The notes under the pieces: generated by a model | What the model was told of the DNA's origin: nothing | Databases searched by the model: none | What the model saw: only the letters and a program-made list of their open reading frames with translations | In this document: one piece after another, positions 1-8,294 of the stretch | Layout of the letters: the number at the start of each line of letters is the position of its first letter | Position numbering within the stretch: the first letter of the stretch is position 1 | Source: an uncultured Odoribacter sp. | GTDB taxonomy: Bacteria > Bacteroidota > Bacteroidia > Bacteroidales > Marinifilaceae | Direction of reading: 5' to 3' | Assembly (NCBI GenBank): GCA_910588375.1 | Contig: CAJUQA010000020.1 | Coordinates: forward strand, 1 to 56,121 | DNA: 56,121 bases | Translations under genes and position numbers: made by a program

Positions 1-2
1 GT

Positions 3-2684
3 GTGTGTCAAATCTTCTTGCCCGTGTTATTGGTGTTGTGTACGATAACGGGCGTTAAAGCGAACAACATCCGTGTGGAGGGCAAGACGCGTGTCGTGAG
101 TATCGTTAGCGATACGGCCGTTATTGAAGTCACCCTGCGTTGGGACAACTCGTGGCAGGATGATTTCAATTGGGATGCTGCTTGGGTGTTCTTCAAGTAC
201 AAAAAGCGGGGTTTGGAAAACCCTTGGCAGCATGCTTATTTGAGTTCATCGGGTCATGTATTGAGTACTGCTGCCGGTAACGAAGGTGGCGGTTACGCTT
301 ACATGGTAGGTGCTAATACCGGAAAAGTAAACGGACTGTACGTCATGCGCAATGGAATCTCAGAAGGGAATGTGAGTGTCCGGTTACAGGCGAAATGGCC
401 ACTTAACGGTACAGGCTTGACAAAAAGCGATTTCGGTAATGCTCTGAATGAGATTTACGTAGCCGTCCATGCTATTGAAATGGTGTACATCCCTTACAAC
501 AGCTATTACTTAGGGGATGCTTCTTCTTACAAGAGTTTTGCGGTAGGTGATACCGCCGCCATTCTCATTGATTCCGAAAACGCCCTAAAACTTTCCGCCA
601 AGAACGGTATGCCGAATGTTTCTCTTGCAGCTTCTTATCCGAAAGGATATGCCGGTTTTTACGTAATGAAATACGAGACAAGCCAGGAGCAGTATGTGGA
701 GTTCCTTAATTCCTTGACCCTCGACCAGCAGAAAGCGCGGGTCGCAAACAACAATTTCTCTACTATGAATCGGGGAGATTATGTGTTCGGGGACTTGAAA
801 ACACCGAGCAATAGAAACGGCATCGTGTTCGTGGAACAGCGTACCCCGACCGCTCCTGTGGTTTTCGGTAACAATCTCAATCCCAATAACGACCTTTTCA
901 GTACAGACGACGGTCAGACCTTGGCTTGTAATTACATGAGTATCGAAGATATGATAGCGTATTGTAGTTGGAGTGGTTTGCGACCGATGAGTGAATTGGA
1001 ATACGAGAAGGCTTGCCGTCGTCCTTATCCTCAGTTGCCGGAAGCGGGAGAGTATGCCTGGAATAGCAACACAGGAGTAAACTCCTTGAACGGTTTAGGG
1101 GATTTGGCTTATTGGGGTGATGAGCGGGAAGTGGCGAACAACGCTTCCCGGAATGTGAACGGTGGCACAAACAACCGGCTTTCCGGTCCCGTGCGTTGCG
1201 GAATGTTTGCCACATCTTCGACCTCACAATTACAATCGGGCGGAACGTATTGGGGTGTGATGGACATGAGCGGTAATTTAAAGGAATTATGCGTAAGTGT
1301 GGGGAATCCCAATTTCAATGGCAGTAGTTGTGGAACAGGCGTGTATAACCCTGCTTATTGGAATACGGCTGTAGGTAGCTATGGCGTTCGTGGTGGCGGG
1401 TTCAACAGTGCAGACAGCCTCCTAAGAACTTCCGACCGTACGGAAGCGATGAATTATTTCACAGCCATCACTCAGCGGGACAGTACGGTAGGATTCCGTG
1501 GCGTATATAGCCTATCGGGAATTAAGATTGACGGCGGGGAGATACGGGTTTTGAAAGACACACTTTGTCCGGGGGATGAAGCAAATATCATCAACATAGC
1601 GGAAGCCTCCTGTCCTGATTTTTCGGACGTACGTTTTCAATATACATGGTATGTGAAGAAACCGGGGGAAGCACAATATAGTCTGATTGAAAACGAAACC
1701 GGAGAAAGGTTGACATATGAGGGCTTGGAAAACGTAACGAGCTCTGCCGTTACCTACTGGTTCAAACGGACGGGAATCTGTTCCATCGGAGTGGCGGAAA
1801 GTAATATCGTTAGCGTGACGGTCGGAATGATCCCTGCGAACATTCCTGATGTGCCGCAGGCTTACCATTCCGCCATAGGCTTTGAATTTCCTTTACCCTG
1901 CGTGGTCATTGGAAAGGAAAAAACGGAATGGAAATCACCGGATAATTTTGTAATGGCCTGTGAAACGGCAGTAGGGAAACCCACATCCGCATCACAAGTA
2001 TACCAAGTGTATTTCAAAAATGAATACAGTTGTGTCGGAGCTGAGAGGGAAGTGACTATCTACGGTCATGGCGGTTTATCATCTATCCCGAAACACGCCA
2101 AGGAGTATCAGAATGTAGGCGCCACTGAAAACGGTTTATATATATTAGACCCGGACGGTCCGGGCGGCAATGCCCCGTTCCCTGTTTATTGCGACATGAC
2201 TGTCGAAGGCGGGGCATGGATGTTGGTATGGAAAGCAATAGTAGATAATTATAACACCACTTCTTTCCATTACGATGTCGGCAGCCTGAATGTCTGGGAT
2301 TTCAGCGAAGTGGCAATGGCGTATCTGAATTTGACAAATATGGCGACCTCAAATTTTACGATCATGAGTGGAACACAATTAATTGCCGATTTTAAGACTC
2401 AGCATCCGTTTACTTACAGCGCCCGCGATATAACCGTGAATGCCAAATATAACGGATATCAGCAAAACGGAGTCGTATTTAAATATGGCCGTCAGAATTA
2501 TCCGGCTTATATTTACCAAGGATGGAACGGAGCTTTGTATGGCCGTATAGGTCTTGACTGGAACCAAGCAACTCCTTTTTATACGGGTTTCTCTGTAGGC
2601 GTCGGTTATTGCAACGTCGGCCATCAACATTATGCAACACAAGCCTGTACAAACACCCGTCGTTTTTCATTGTGGGTAAGGTAA
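3..2684 (+). CDS. Secreted SUMF1/FGE-fold protein with C-terminal fibrinogen-like domain (5' end uncertain)
   Basis: Probably an exported or surface protein. The N-terminus reads as a signal peptide (hydrophobic run ending near VKA, about residue 20), but the reading frame is open to the window edge, so the true start may lie upstream of the GTG at position 3. Residues about 165-505 resemble the formylglycine-generating enzyme/sulfatase-modifying fold (YAGFYVMKYETSQEQYVEF, LRPMSELEYEKACRR, VMDMSGNLKEL, VRGGGFNS, VGFRGVY). The paired cysteines of true FGE are absent near the C-terminal part of that fold (LLRTSDRTEAM), so sulfatase activation is unlikely. Residues about 510-690 look like Ig/PKD-type linker repeats. 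Residues about 695-893 carry the fibrinogen-like signature (DGPGG, FPVYCDMTVEGGAWMLVW). Binding to glycans or host proteins is an inference from the domain type. Confidence 0.75.
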   Translation: MCQIFLPVLLVLCTITGVKANNIRVEGKTRVVSIVSDTAVIEVTLRWDNSWQDDFNWDAAWVFFKYKKRGLENPWQHAYLSSSGHVLSTAAGNEGGGYAYMVGANTGKVNGLYVMRNGISEGNVSVRLQAKWPLNGTGLTKSDFGNALNEIYVAVHAIEMVYIPYNSYYLGDASSYKSFAVGDTAAILIDSENALKLSAKNGMPNVSLAASYPKGYAGFYVMKYETSQEQYVEFLNSLTLDQQKARVANNNFSTMNRGDYVFGDLKTPSNRNGIVFVEQRTPTAPVVFGNNLNPNNDLFSTDDGQTLACNYMSIEDMIAYCSWSGLRPMSELEYEKACRRPYPQLPEAGEYAWNSNTGVNSLNGLGDLAYWGDEREVANNASRNVNGGTNNRLSGPVRCGMFATSSTSQLQSGGTYWGVMDMSGNLKELCVSVGNPNFNGSSCGTGVYNPAYWNTAVGSYGVRGGGFNSADSLLRTSDRTEAMNYFTAITQRDSTVGFRGVYSLSGIKIDGGEIRVLKDTLCPGDEANIINIAEASCPDFSDVRFQYTWYVKKPGEAQYSLIENETGERLTYEGLENVTSSAVTYWFKRTGICSIGVAESNIVSVTVGMIPANIPDVPQAYHSAIGFEFPLPCVVIGKEKTEWKSPDNFVMACETAVGKPTSASQVYQVYFKNEYSCVGAEREVTIYGHGGLSSIPKHAKEYQNVGATENGLYILDPDGPGGNAPFPVYCDMTVEGGAWMLVWKAIVDNYNTTSFHYDVGSLNVWDFSEVAMAYLNLTNMATSNFTIMSGTQLIADFKTQHPFTYSARDITVNAKYNGYQQNGVVFKYGRQNYPAYIYQGWNGALYGRIGLDWNQATPFYTGFSVGVGYCNVGHQHYATQACTNTRRFSLWVR

Positions 2685-2749
2685 TGCTCATCCGTAATTT
2701 TGGTAAAAGTATCTGTAATTTGTCTACATAAAAAATCGAAATAAGATTC

Positions 2750-2757
2750 TATTTTTG
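2750..2757 (+). promoter_or_regulatory. Candidate -7 box for the flavodoxin operon
   Basis: TATTTTTG matches the Bacteroidetes -7 consensus TAnnTTTG. Transcription would start near 2764, leaving a leader of about 35 nt before the ATG at 2799. No -33 TTTG stands at the usual 19-20 bp spacing. Confidence 0.45.
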
Positions 2758-2798
2758 TATCGGTATAATGGTGTTATTTATTTTATAACGATAGAAAT

Positions 2799-3365
2799 AT
2801 GCAAATAAATCGCTTTTTATTGGTAATTTTAGCCATGATTATGACGACAGTAGCAAACAGTAAAGCTCAAAAATCGGCAGAAGCCCCGAAAACATTGGTC
2901 GCTTATTTTTCGTGGTCGGGTAATACCCGCACGATTGCCAAACAGATTCAGGAGTTAACCGACGGAGAGTTGTTTGAAATCCAAACGGCAGCTCCTTATC
3001 CGGAGGAATACCGTCCCTGTACGGAAGTGGCAAAGAAAGAGAGAGACGCCGATACACGTCCTGAATTAAAAAATAAGGTGGGAAACATGGCCGATTATGA
3101 TATTATATTCATCGGTTATCCCAATTGGTGGGGTACCGCACCCATGGCCATATGGACGTTTCTTGAAAGTTACGACTTCAACGGCAAAACGGTCATTCCC
3201 TTTTGCACGCACGGCGGAGGCGGTGAACAAAACTGTTTTAAAGATTTCGTCAAACATACCGGAAAGGCAACTGTGAAAGAAGGCTTTCTCACCAACGGGG
3301 CAAACGTAGGCTCCGCCCGGCCGAAGGTGGAAAAATGGCTACAAAAAACAGGTATCATAAAATAA
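2799..3365 (+). CDS. Exported flavodoxin family protein
   Basis: FMN-binding electron carrier of 188 residues. A signal peptide occupies about residues 1-23 (hydrophobic run then NSKAQ), so the protein should act outside the cytoplasmic membrane, or be anchored there, which is unusual for a flavodoxin. The phosphate-binding loop FSWSGNTRTIA follows at about residue 38, and GYPNWWGTAPMAIWTFLES and FCTHGGGG match the flavin-contact loops of the flavodoxin_4 type. The gene is first in a run of four closely spaced genes (16 nt to the next) preceded by its own candidate promoter. The neighbours are Fe-S redox proteins, which suggests it donates or accepts electrons with them. The substrate is unknown. 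Confidence 0.88.
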   Translation: MQINRFLLVILAMIMTTVANSKAQKSAEAPKTLVAYFSWSGNTRTIAKQIQELTDGELFEIQTAAPYPEEYRPCTEVAKKERDADTRPELKNKVGNMADYDIIFIGYPNWWGTAPMAIWTFLESYDFNGKTVIPFCTHGGGGEQNCFKDFVKHTGKATVKEGFLTNGANVGSARPKVEKWLQKTGIIK

Positions 3366-3381
3366 AACACATCACATCATC

Positions 3382-4860
3382 ATGTTACGAAAAATAAGAA
3401 TCATTTGTGCGTTCCTGTGCTTCTCTTTAATCACCCTTTTGTTTCTTGATTTCACGGGCAGCATTCACGCATGGTTCGGATGGCTTGCCAAAATCCAGTT
3501 TCTTCCCGCGCTCCTGGCTTTGAATGCAGGGGTGGTTATTGCACTCATCCTGCTGACACTGATTTTAGGGCGCGTATATTGTTCTGTGATATGCCCGTTG
3601 GGGGTATTTCAGGACATAGTATCGTGGATAGCGGGGAAACGCAAGAAAAACCGTTTCCGTTACTCTCCCGCCCTCACGTGGCTACGCTACGGAGTGTTGG
3701 CCGTCTTTATCATTGCATTGGTTGCCGGCGCAGGGCCCCTGGTAGCCCTATTGGCTCCTTACAGCGCCTACGGGCGCATGGCCTCCAATCTGCTGGCTCC
3801 CCTATACCAGTGGGGCAATAACCTGTTGGCATATTGGGCGGAACGGGTCGACAGCTACGCCTTCTACTCGGTGGATATATGGATGAAAGGCATTGCCACA
3901 TTCGGCATCGCAGCGGGAACATTCATTGTCCTTGTCCTATTGGCATGGCGGAACGGCAGAAGCTACTGCAACACCATTTGTCCGGTGGGTACCGTACTCG
4001 GATTTCTTTCCCGATACGCCTATTTGAAACCTGTCATCAATACAGAAAAATGCAACGGATGCGGATTGTGTGCCCGCAATTGCAAAGCCTCCTGTATCAA
4101 TTCCAAAGAGCATTCCATCGATTACAGTCGCTGTGTGGCCTGTATGGATTGCATCGGGAAATGCCACCAGGGAGCGATTGCCTATGCCCACCCCCGGAAA
4201 TCCGCACATACGGAGAAGCGTGAAGAGGTAAGTCATGCACGGCGTAATTTCCTGACAATTACCTCTCTGTTTGCCACGACCACTTTCTTAAAAGCACAAG
4301 AAAAGAAAGTAGACGGAGGGCTGGCTGTCATTGAGGATAAAAAAATTCCCGACCGTGCCACCCCTATCACGCCTGCCGGTTCACAAAGCATCCGGAATTT
4401 CACGCAACATTGCACCGCGTGCCAGTTGTGCGTATCGGTATGTCCCAATCAGGTTTTGCGTCCTTCTTCTTCTTTAAGCAGGCTGATGCAACCCGAAATG
4501 TCCTACGAACGGGGCTATTGCCGTCCGGAATGTACCAAATGTTCGGAAGTATGTCCCGCCGGAGCGATACGTCCCATTACCGTCGCCGACAAATCTTCCA
4601 CCCAAATCGGCCACGCCGTGTATGTTTATGAAAACTGCGTTATTAATACGGACGGTGTAGAATGCGGTAACTGTGCCCGCCACTGTCCCACAGGTGCCAT
4701 CCAGATGCTTCCCAGTATCGCGGACGACCCGAACTCGCCGAAGCTCCCGGTGGTAAACACCGAACGCTGTATCGGCTGCGGAGCCTGTGAGAATCTTTGT
4801 CCCGCCCGCCCGTTCAGTGCCATTTATGTGGAAGGCCACGAGAACCATCGAACCGTTTAA
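3382..4860 (+). CDS. Membrane polyferredoxin, NapH-like with fused NapG/MauM-like ferredoxin domain
   Basis: Membrane electron-transfer protein of 492 residues. About five hydrophobic segments fill residues 1-205 and include the two NapH-type CxxxCP motifs, CSVICPLG (about 67) and CNTICPVG (about 197). Two 4Fe-4S motifs follow (CNGCGLCARNC, CVACMDCIGKC). Near residue 288 comes ARRNFLTITSLF, a twin-arginine-like motif followed by a hydrophobic stretch. The remaining 170 residues carry further ferredoxin motifs (CTACQLCVSVCP, CTKCSEVCP, CGNCARHCP, CIGCGACENLCP). This is the order of NapH plus NapG joined in one chain. It probably passes electrons between the quinone pool or cytoplasm and the exported partners encoded on either side. 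The stop codon at 4858-4860 lies 2 nt before the next start. Confidence 0.85.
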   Translation: MLRKIRIICAFLCFSLITLLFLDFTGSIHAWFGWLAKIQFLPALLALNAGVVIALILLTLILGRVYCSVICPLGVFQDIVSWIAGKRKKNRFRYSPALTWLRYGVLAVFIIALVAGAGPLVALLAPYSAYGRMASNLLAPLYQWGNNLLAYWAERVDSYAFYSVDIWMKGIATFGIAAGTFIVLVLLAWRNGRSYCNTICPVGTVLGFLSRYAYLKPVINTEKCNGCGLCARNCKASCINSKEHSIDYSRCVACMDCIGKCHQGAIAYAHPRKSAHTEKREEVSHARRNFLTITSLFATTTFLKAQEKKVDGGLAVIEDKKIPDRATPITPAGSQSIRNFTQHCTACQLCVSVCPNQVLRPSSSLSRLMQPEMSYERGYCRPECTKCSEVCPAGAIRPITVADKSSTQIGHAVYVYENCVINTDGVECGNCARHCPTGAIQMLPSIADDPNSPKLPVVNTERCIGCGACENLCPARPFSAIYVEGHENHRTV

Positions 4861-4862
4861 TT

Positions 4863-6272
4863 ATGAAGAACACTATGAATAAAAAGGAAATAGACCGCAG
4901 GAAATTTCTGAAAATATTGGGGGCAAGTGCAGCCACCACCACAGCGGCGTTATACGGTTGCCATCCGGGAAATACCACTGCCGTGGCAGGAAGCAATCCC
5001 GGAGAAATTCCCACCGACAAAATGACGTACCGCATCAATCCCACCACAGGAGACAAAGTGTCCCTGTTAGGTTACGGTTGTATGCGGCTCCCGACTGTCA
5101 GCCACACCAGCGCCAGAGACTCGGGGGATGATATCGACCAGGAAATGGTGAATAAATTAACCGATTATGCACTGGCACACGGTGTGAATTATTTCGATAC
5201 GTCGCCCGCCTATTGTAAAGGCCGCTCGGAACATGCCATGGGAATCGCCCTCAGCCGGCATCCGCGCAGTAGCTATTTTATCGCCACCAAGCTGTCGAAT
5301 TTCAGTCCCGACACGTGGAGTCGGAAAGCTTCTATCGCCATGTATCACAACTCATTCAAGGAGTTGCAGGTCGATTACATCGACTACCTGTTGCTGCACG
5401 GCATCGGCATGGGCGGTATGGAAGCGTTAAAAGGACGCTATCTCGACAACGGCGTTCTCGATTTTCTGATAGAAGAACGCAAGGCCGGCCGCATCCGCAA
5501 TTTGGGATTTTCCTACCACGGAGACATTGAGGTTTTCGATTATCTGCTGTCCCGTCACGAAGAAATAAAATGGGATTTCGTGCAAATCCAGCTTAATTAT
5601 GTGGACTGGAAACATGCGAAAGAGGTCAACTCCCGCAATACCGATGCCGAATATCTGTATGGGGAGTTAAACAAACGCAATATTCCCGCCATCATCATGG
5701 AGCCTTTGTTGGGCGGACGTTTATCGAATGTCCCGACACACATTGTCGGCCGGCTGAAACAACGCCGTCCCTCGGACAGTGTCGCATCCTGGGCTTTCCG
5801 TTTTGCCGGTTCGCCGGAAAAGGTGCTCACCGTACTGAGCGGTATGACCTATATGGAACATTTGCAGGATAATTTGCGCACCTATTCTCCCTTGCTCCCG
5901 CTGAACGATGACGACAAGGCATTTCTGGAGGAAACGGCACAACTCATGCTGAAATACCCCACCGTACCGTGCAACGACTGCAAATACTGCATGCCGTGTC
6001 CCTACGGGATAGATATTCCGTCTATTCTGATACATTATAATAAATGTGTCAATGAAGGGAATGTCCCCAAAAACAGCCAGGAGGAAAACTACCGCAAAGC
6101 CCGGCAGGCATTTCTGGTCGGCTATGACCGGAGCGTTCCCCGTTTGCGGCAGGCCAACCACTGTATCGGATGTAATCAATGCGTACACCACTGTCCGCAG
6201 AATATCAACATTCCGAAAGAGTTGCAGCGCATCGACCAATTTGTTGAACAATTAAAACAAGGAATTTTATAA
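4863..6272 (+). CDS. Tat-exported aldo/keto reductase with C-terminal 4Fe-4S domain
   Basis: Oxidoreductase of 469 residues. The frame is open from 4797, inside the upstream gene; I chose the ATG at 4863 because the signal begins there. The N-terminus has a twin-arginine motif (DRRKFLKILGAS) followed by a hydrophobic run and a lipobox-like LYGC, so a Tat-exported lipoprotein is likely. The central part is an aldo/keto reductase barrel (GYGCMRLPT, NYFDTSPAYCKGRSE, VDYIDYLLLHG, RIRNLGFSYHG, IIMEPLLGGRL). The C-terminus holds cysteine clusters CNDCKYCMPCPYG and CIGCNQCVHHCPQ, typical of the Fe-S-containing family. A conventional reductase would need NAD(P)H, which is scarce outside the cytoplasm, so electrons may instead come through the neighbouring polyferredoxin and flavodoxin; that is inference. 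The next gene starts 2 nt after the stop. Confidence 0.87.
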   Translation: MKNTMNKKEIDRRKFLKILGASAATTTAALYGCHPGNTTAVAGSNPGEIPTDKMTYRINPTTGDKVSLLGYGCMRLPTVSHTSARDSGDDIDQEMVNKLTDYALAHGVNYFDTSPAYCKGRSEHAMGIALSRHPRSSYFIATKLSNFSPDTWSRKASIAMYHNSFKELQVDYIDYLLLHGIGMGGMEALKGRYLDNGVLDFLIEERKAGRIRNLGFSYHGDIEVFDYLLSRHEEIKWDFVQIQLNYVDWKHAKEVNSRNTDAEYLYGELNKRNIPAIIMEPLLGGRLSNVPTHIVGRLKQRRPSDSVASWAFRFAGSPEKVLTVLSGMTYMEHLQDNLRTYSPLLPLNDDDKAFLEETAQLMLKYPTVPCNDCKYCMPCPYGIDIPSILIHYNKCVNEGNVPKNSQEENYRKARQAFLVGYDRSVPRLRQANHCIGCNQCVHHCPQNINIPKELQRIDQFVEQLKQGIL

Positions 6273-6274
6273 CT

Positions 6275-6784
6275 ATGAGAACAACCGTAAAACTTTACGC
6301 TTTAAATTATCATCAGAGCCTTACTTATCTGACGGCAAGTCTATTTGTTGTCGGCAATATTCTTCTGCCGCAACTTTTCCATCTCATGCCGCAGGGAGGG
6401 ATTACCTGGTTGCCGATTTACTTTTTCACTCTGATTGCCGCCTATAAATACGGCTGGAGAGTGGGATTGCTGACAGCTTTGTTTTCTCCGACGGTAAATT
6501 CCCTCTTTTTCGGAATGCCGCTTCCGGCAGCATTGCCCGCAATCCTGCTGAAATCGGTTCTGCTTGCCGCTGCAGCCGGCTATGCAGCCCACCGCTTTCA
6601 ACGTATTTCCCTCGTGATTTTAACGGCAGTGGTACTTGCCTATCAAATCACCGGAACGTTAGGGGAATGGCTTATCATCGGCAATTTTTCCGAAGCCATA
6701 CAGGATTTCCGCATCGGCCTGCCGGGTATGTGCCTGCAAATTTTCGGCGGTTATTTTTTCCTCCGACACATTCTTTCCAAATAA
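6275..6784 (+). CDS. ECF-type transporter S component-like membrane protein
   Basis: Small integral membrane protein of 169 residues with about five or six hydrophobic segments and few charges. The pattern (IPYFFTLIAAYKYGWRVG-type loop, LLTALFSPTVNSLFFG, AILLKSVLLAAAAGYAAHRF) resembles S components of energy-coupling factor vitamin transporters. No ECF ATPase or T component is present in the window, so it would rely on a shared module encoded elsewhere. It is the last gene of the redox operon, 2 nt after the reductase and followed by a strong terminator. The ligand cannot be read from sequence; a flavin or another redox cofactor would fit the neighbours, but that is speculation. Confidence 0.68.
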   Translation: MRTTVKLYALNYHQSLTYLTASLFVVGNILLPQLFHLMPQGGITWLPIYFFTLIAAYKYGWRVGLLTALFSPTVNSLFFGMPLPAALPAILLKSVLLAAAAGYAAHRFQRISLVILTAVVLAYQITGTLGEWLIIGNFSEAIQDFRIGLPGMCLQIFGGYFFLRHILSK

Positions 6785-6802
6785 TCCGGAAACTATACAA
6801 AA

Positions 6803-6834
6803 AAAATCCGGAGAGCATCTGCTCTCCGGATTTT
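6803..6834 (+). terminator. Intrinsic terminator after the flavodoxin/polyferredoxin operon
   Basis: Perfect 14-bp stem (6803-6816 with 6821-6834) around the loop ATCT, with A-rich and T-rich flanks. It closes the four-gene operon. Confidence 0.88.
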
Positions 6835-6869
6835 ATATTTTCAAACGCTTTATAATCTCGGAGATTTTA

Positions 6870-6877
6870 TATTTTTG
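6870..6877 (+). promoter_or_regulatory. Candidate -7 box for ridA
   Basis: TATTTTTG matches TAnnTTTG; predicted start near 6884, about 26 nt before the ridA ATG. A small dyad (AATCTC-G-GAGATT, 6854-6866) lies just upstream where a regulator could bind. Confidence 0.45.
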
Positions 6878-6909
6878 CCCGAAATAACATTTAATCCAAA
6901 GAATAGATT

Positions 6910-7287
6910 ATGAAAAAAATTATCAATTCACCCAAAGCCCCCAAAGCTATCGGTCCATACAGTCAGGCAGTAGAAGTAAACGGAACCCTGTACATCAGCG
7001 GCCAGTTGCCCATTGATGCCTCTACCGGAAAATTTGCGGAAGGCGGTATCAAAGAACAAACGGAACAGGCATTAAAAAATATCGGCTATATTCTGGAAGA
7101 GGCAGGCTATACGTTCAAGGATGTGGTGAAATCCACCTGTCTGTTGAGCGACATCAGTGATTTTGCCGCCATGAACGAAGTATATGCCCAATATTACACC
7201 CAGGAGTGTCCGGCACGTGCAGCCTTCGCAGTCAAATCCCTGCCGATGGGAGCATTGGTGGAAATAGAGACGATTGCCGCCAAATAA
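6910..7287 (+). CDS. ridA: RidA family enamine/imine deaminase
   Basis: A 125-residue YjgF/YER057c/UK114 family protein. RidA hydrolyses reactive enamine and imine intermediates made by PLP enzymes such as threonine dehydratase. Family landmarks run the full length: the N-terminal PKAIGPYSQAVEVNGTLYIS, the central QTEQALKNIGYILEEAG, and the C-terminal CPARAAFAVKSLPMGALVEIE, whose arginine is the conserved carboxylate-binding residue. The length is normal. It is monocistronic, between the upstream terminator and a convergent AraC-type gene only 10 nt away. Confidence 0.93.
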   Translation: MKKIINSPKAPKAIGPYSQAVEVNGTLYISGQLPIDASTGKFAEGGIKEQTEQALKNIGYILEEAGYTFKDVVKSTCLLSDISDFAAMNEVYAQYYTQECPARAAFAVKSLPMGALVEIETIAAK

Positions 7288-7297
7288 AACAGAAGGT

Positions 7298-8146
7298 CTA
7301 TTTTTTTTGCGTAAGATTCCGATACGCCGTCAATGATATTTTTTCATGGCGTTTGAAATAACGTCCCAAATAAGACTGGTCGGGGAAATGAAGGCGGTCA
7401 CAAATGTCCTGAATAGAAAGTTCGGGATTTGTCAGCAGGACTTTGATTTCCAGGATGGAAAAATCATCAATGATTCTTTTAGCGGACATGCCGGTTATAT
7501 TCCGGCATATATCCGTTAAATATTTTGTGGAAATACACAAACTCCCGGCATAAAATGCCACTTCCCGGTTTGTGGCAACATGCGTATGGAGAAGCGCTGT
7601 GAATTTCTGAAAGAGGCGGTGTTGCCGGGTGGGACCTATCATATTTTCCAAAGAAAACCAGCGACAGGTTTTGTCATAAAGGTCCATCAGAAATATCTGC
7701 AAAAGTTTTTTTACTATCTGGATGCGGAAACGGTTCTGACGGTCATCGTAAATGGCAGCAGCGGCATGTATCAATCTCTTAACGGATTCCACCTGTTCCT
7801 GCGGCGGGGTGTAACAAGGATGCGCTTTTATGAAATGGAAGAATTGGGGGTTAAAGCTGAAAGATGTTTTCCAGAACATTTCTTCCGAACAAATAAAATA
7901 GTCCGCTAAAAAGTTCTTACCAGCCCTTTCAATCCCGACGATATTATCCGAAAAAAGAAACATAAAGGTATTGACGGCCAGGCTGTATTTCTGCAAATCA
8001 ATTGTCACCACGGCTTCTCCCTGTAAACAAATGAGGACAACGACACTTCCCGTTTTGCATAATCTTCCCTGCAACTGAAATAAATTGCCGGTTCTTTTGG
8101 CAAAAAGTTCTCCCGGTGTTGTTATAAAAGGATTTTCTATCTCCAT
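7298..8146 (-). CDS. AraC family transcriptional regulator
   Basis: DNA-binding regulator of 282 residues, divergent from the RND efflux operon and so its likely regulator. The last 100 residues form the two-helix-turn-helix AraC domain (FYAGSLCISTKYLTDICRN, LSIQDICDRLHFPDQSYLGR, YFKRHEKISLTAYRN). The N-terminal 180 residues look like a cupin-type effector domain. A TTG at 8167 would extend the frame by 7 codons, but it lies inside a candidate promoter (TATTTTTG on the minus strand at 8172-8165), so the ATG at 8146 is preferred. The shared intergenic region holds a perfect 14-bp palindrome that could be its operator. The effector is unknown. Confidence 0.87.
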   Translation of the reverse strand: MEIENPFITTPGELFAKRTGNLFQLQGRLCKTGSVVVLICLQGEAVVTIDLQKYSLAVNTFMFLFSDNIVGIERAGKNFLADYFICSEEMFWKTSFSFNPQFFHFIKAHPCYTPPQEQVESVKRLIHAAAAIYDDRQNRFRIQIVKKLLQIFLMDLYDKTCRWFSLENMIGPTRQHRLFQKFTALLHTHVATNREVAFYAGSLCISTKYLTDICRNITGMSAKRIIDDFSILEIKVLLTNPELSIQDICDRLHFPDQSYLGRYFKRHEKISLTAYRNLTQKK

Positions 8147-8164
8147 CTGTTTGGATTTTGAAAG

Positions 8165-8199
8165 CAAAAATAACCTTTTTTAGTAAAATAATGCCCAAA
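8165..8199 (-). promoter_or_regulatory. Candidate promoter of the AraC-type gene
   Basis: On the minus strand, TTTG at 8199-8196 and TATTTTTG at 8172-8165 form a -33/-7 pair with a 23-bp spacer, slightly long. The predicted start near 8158 leaves about 12 nt before the ATG at 8146. Confidence 0.4.
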
Positions 8200-8213
8200 C
8201 TTCTTCCTAAAAT

Positions 8214-8227
8214 GAACAATATTGTTC
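8214..8227. promoter_or_regulatory. 14-bp perfect palindrome, candidate operator
   Basis: GAACAATATTGTTC is its own reverse complement. It lies between the divergent AraC-type gene and the RND operon, upstream of both candidate -7 boxes, where a regulator of both directions would sit. Confidence 0.5.
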
Positions 8228-8261
8228 GGGTTGTCAACAGTATGGTATGTTTTTTGTAAGC

Positions 8262-8269
8262 TATTTTTG
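8262..8269 (+). promoter_or_regulatory. Candidate -7 box of the RND efflux operon
   Basis: TATTTTTG matches TAnnTTTG; predicted start near 8276, 19 nt before the ATG at 8295. This argues against the upstream in-frame ATG at 8247. No clear -33 box. Confidence 0.45.
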
Positions 8270-8294
8270 CAACGAAAAAAATTATAGTGAAAAA

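Noticed and set aside
8247..8294. Upstream ATG for the RND adaptor protein
   Set aside because: It would put 16 residues before a clear lipoprotein signal and lies upstream of the candidate -7 box.
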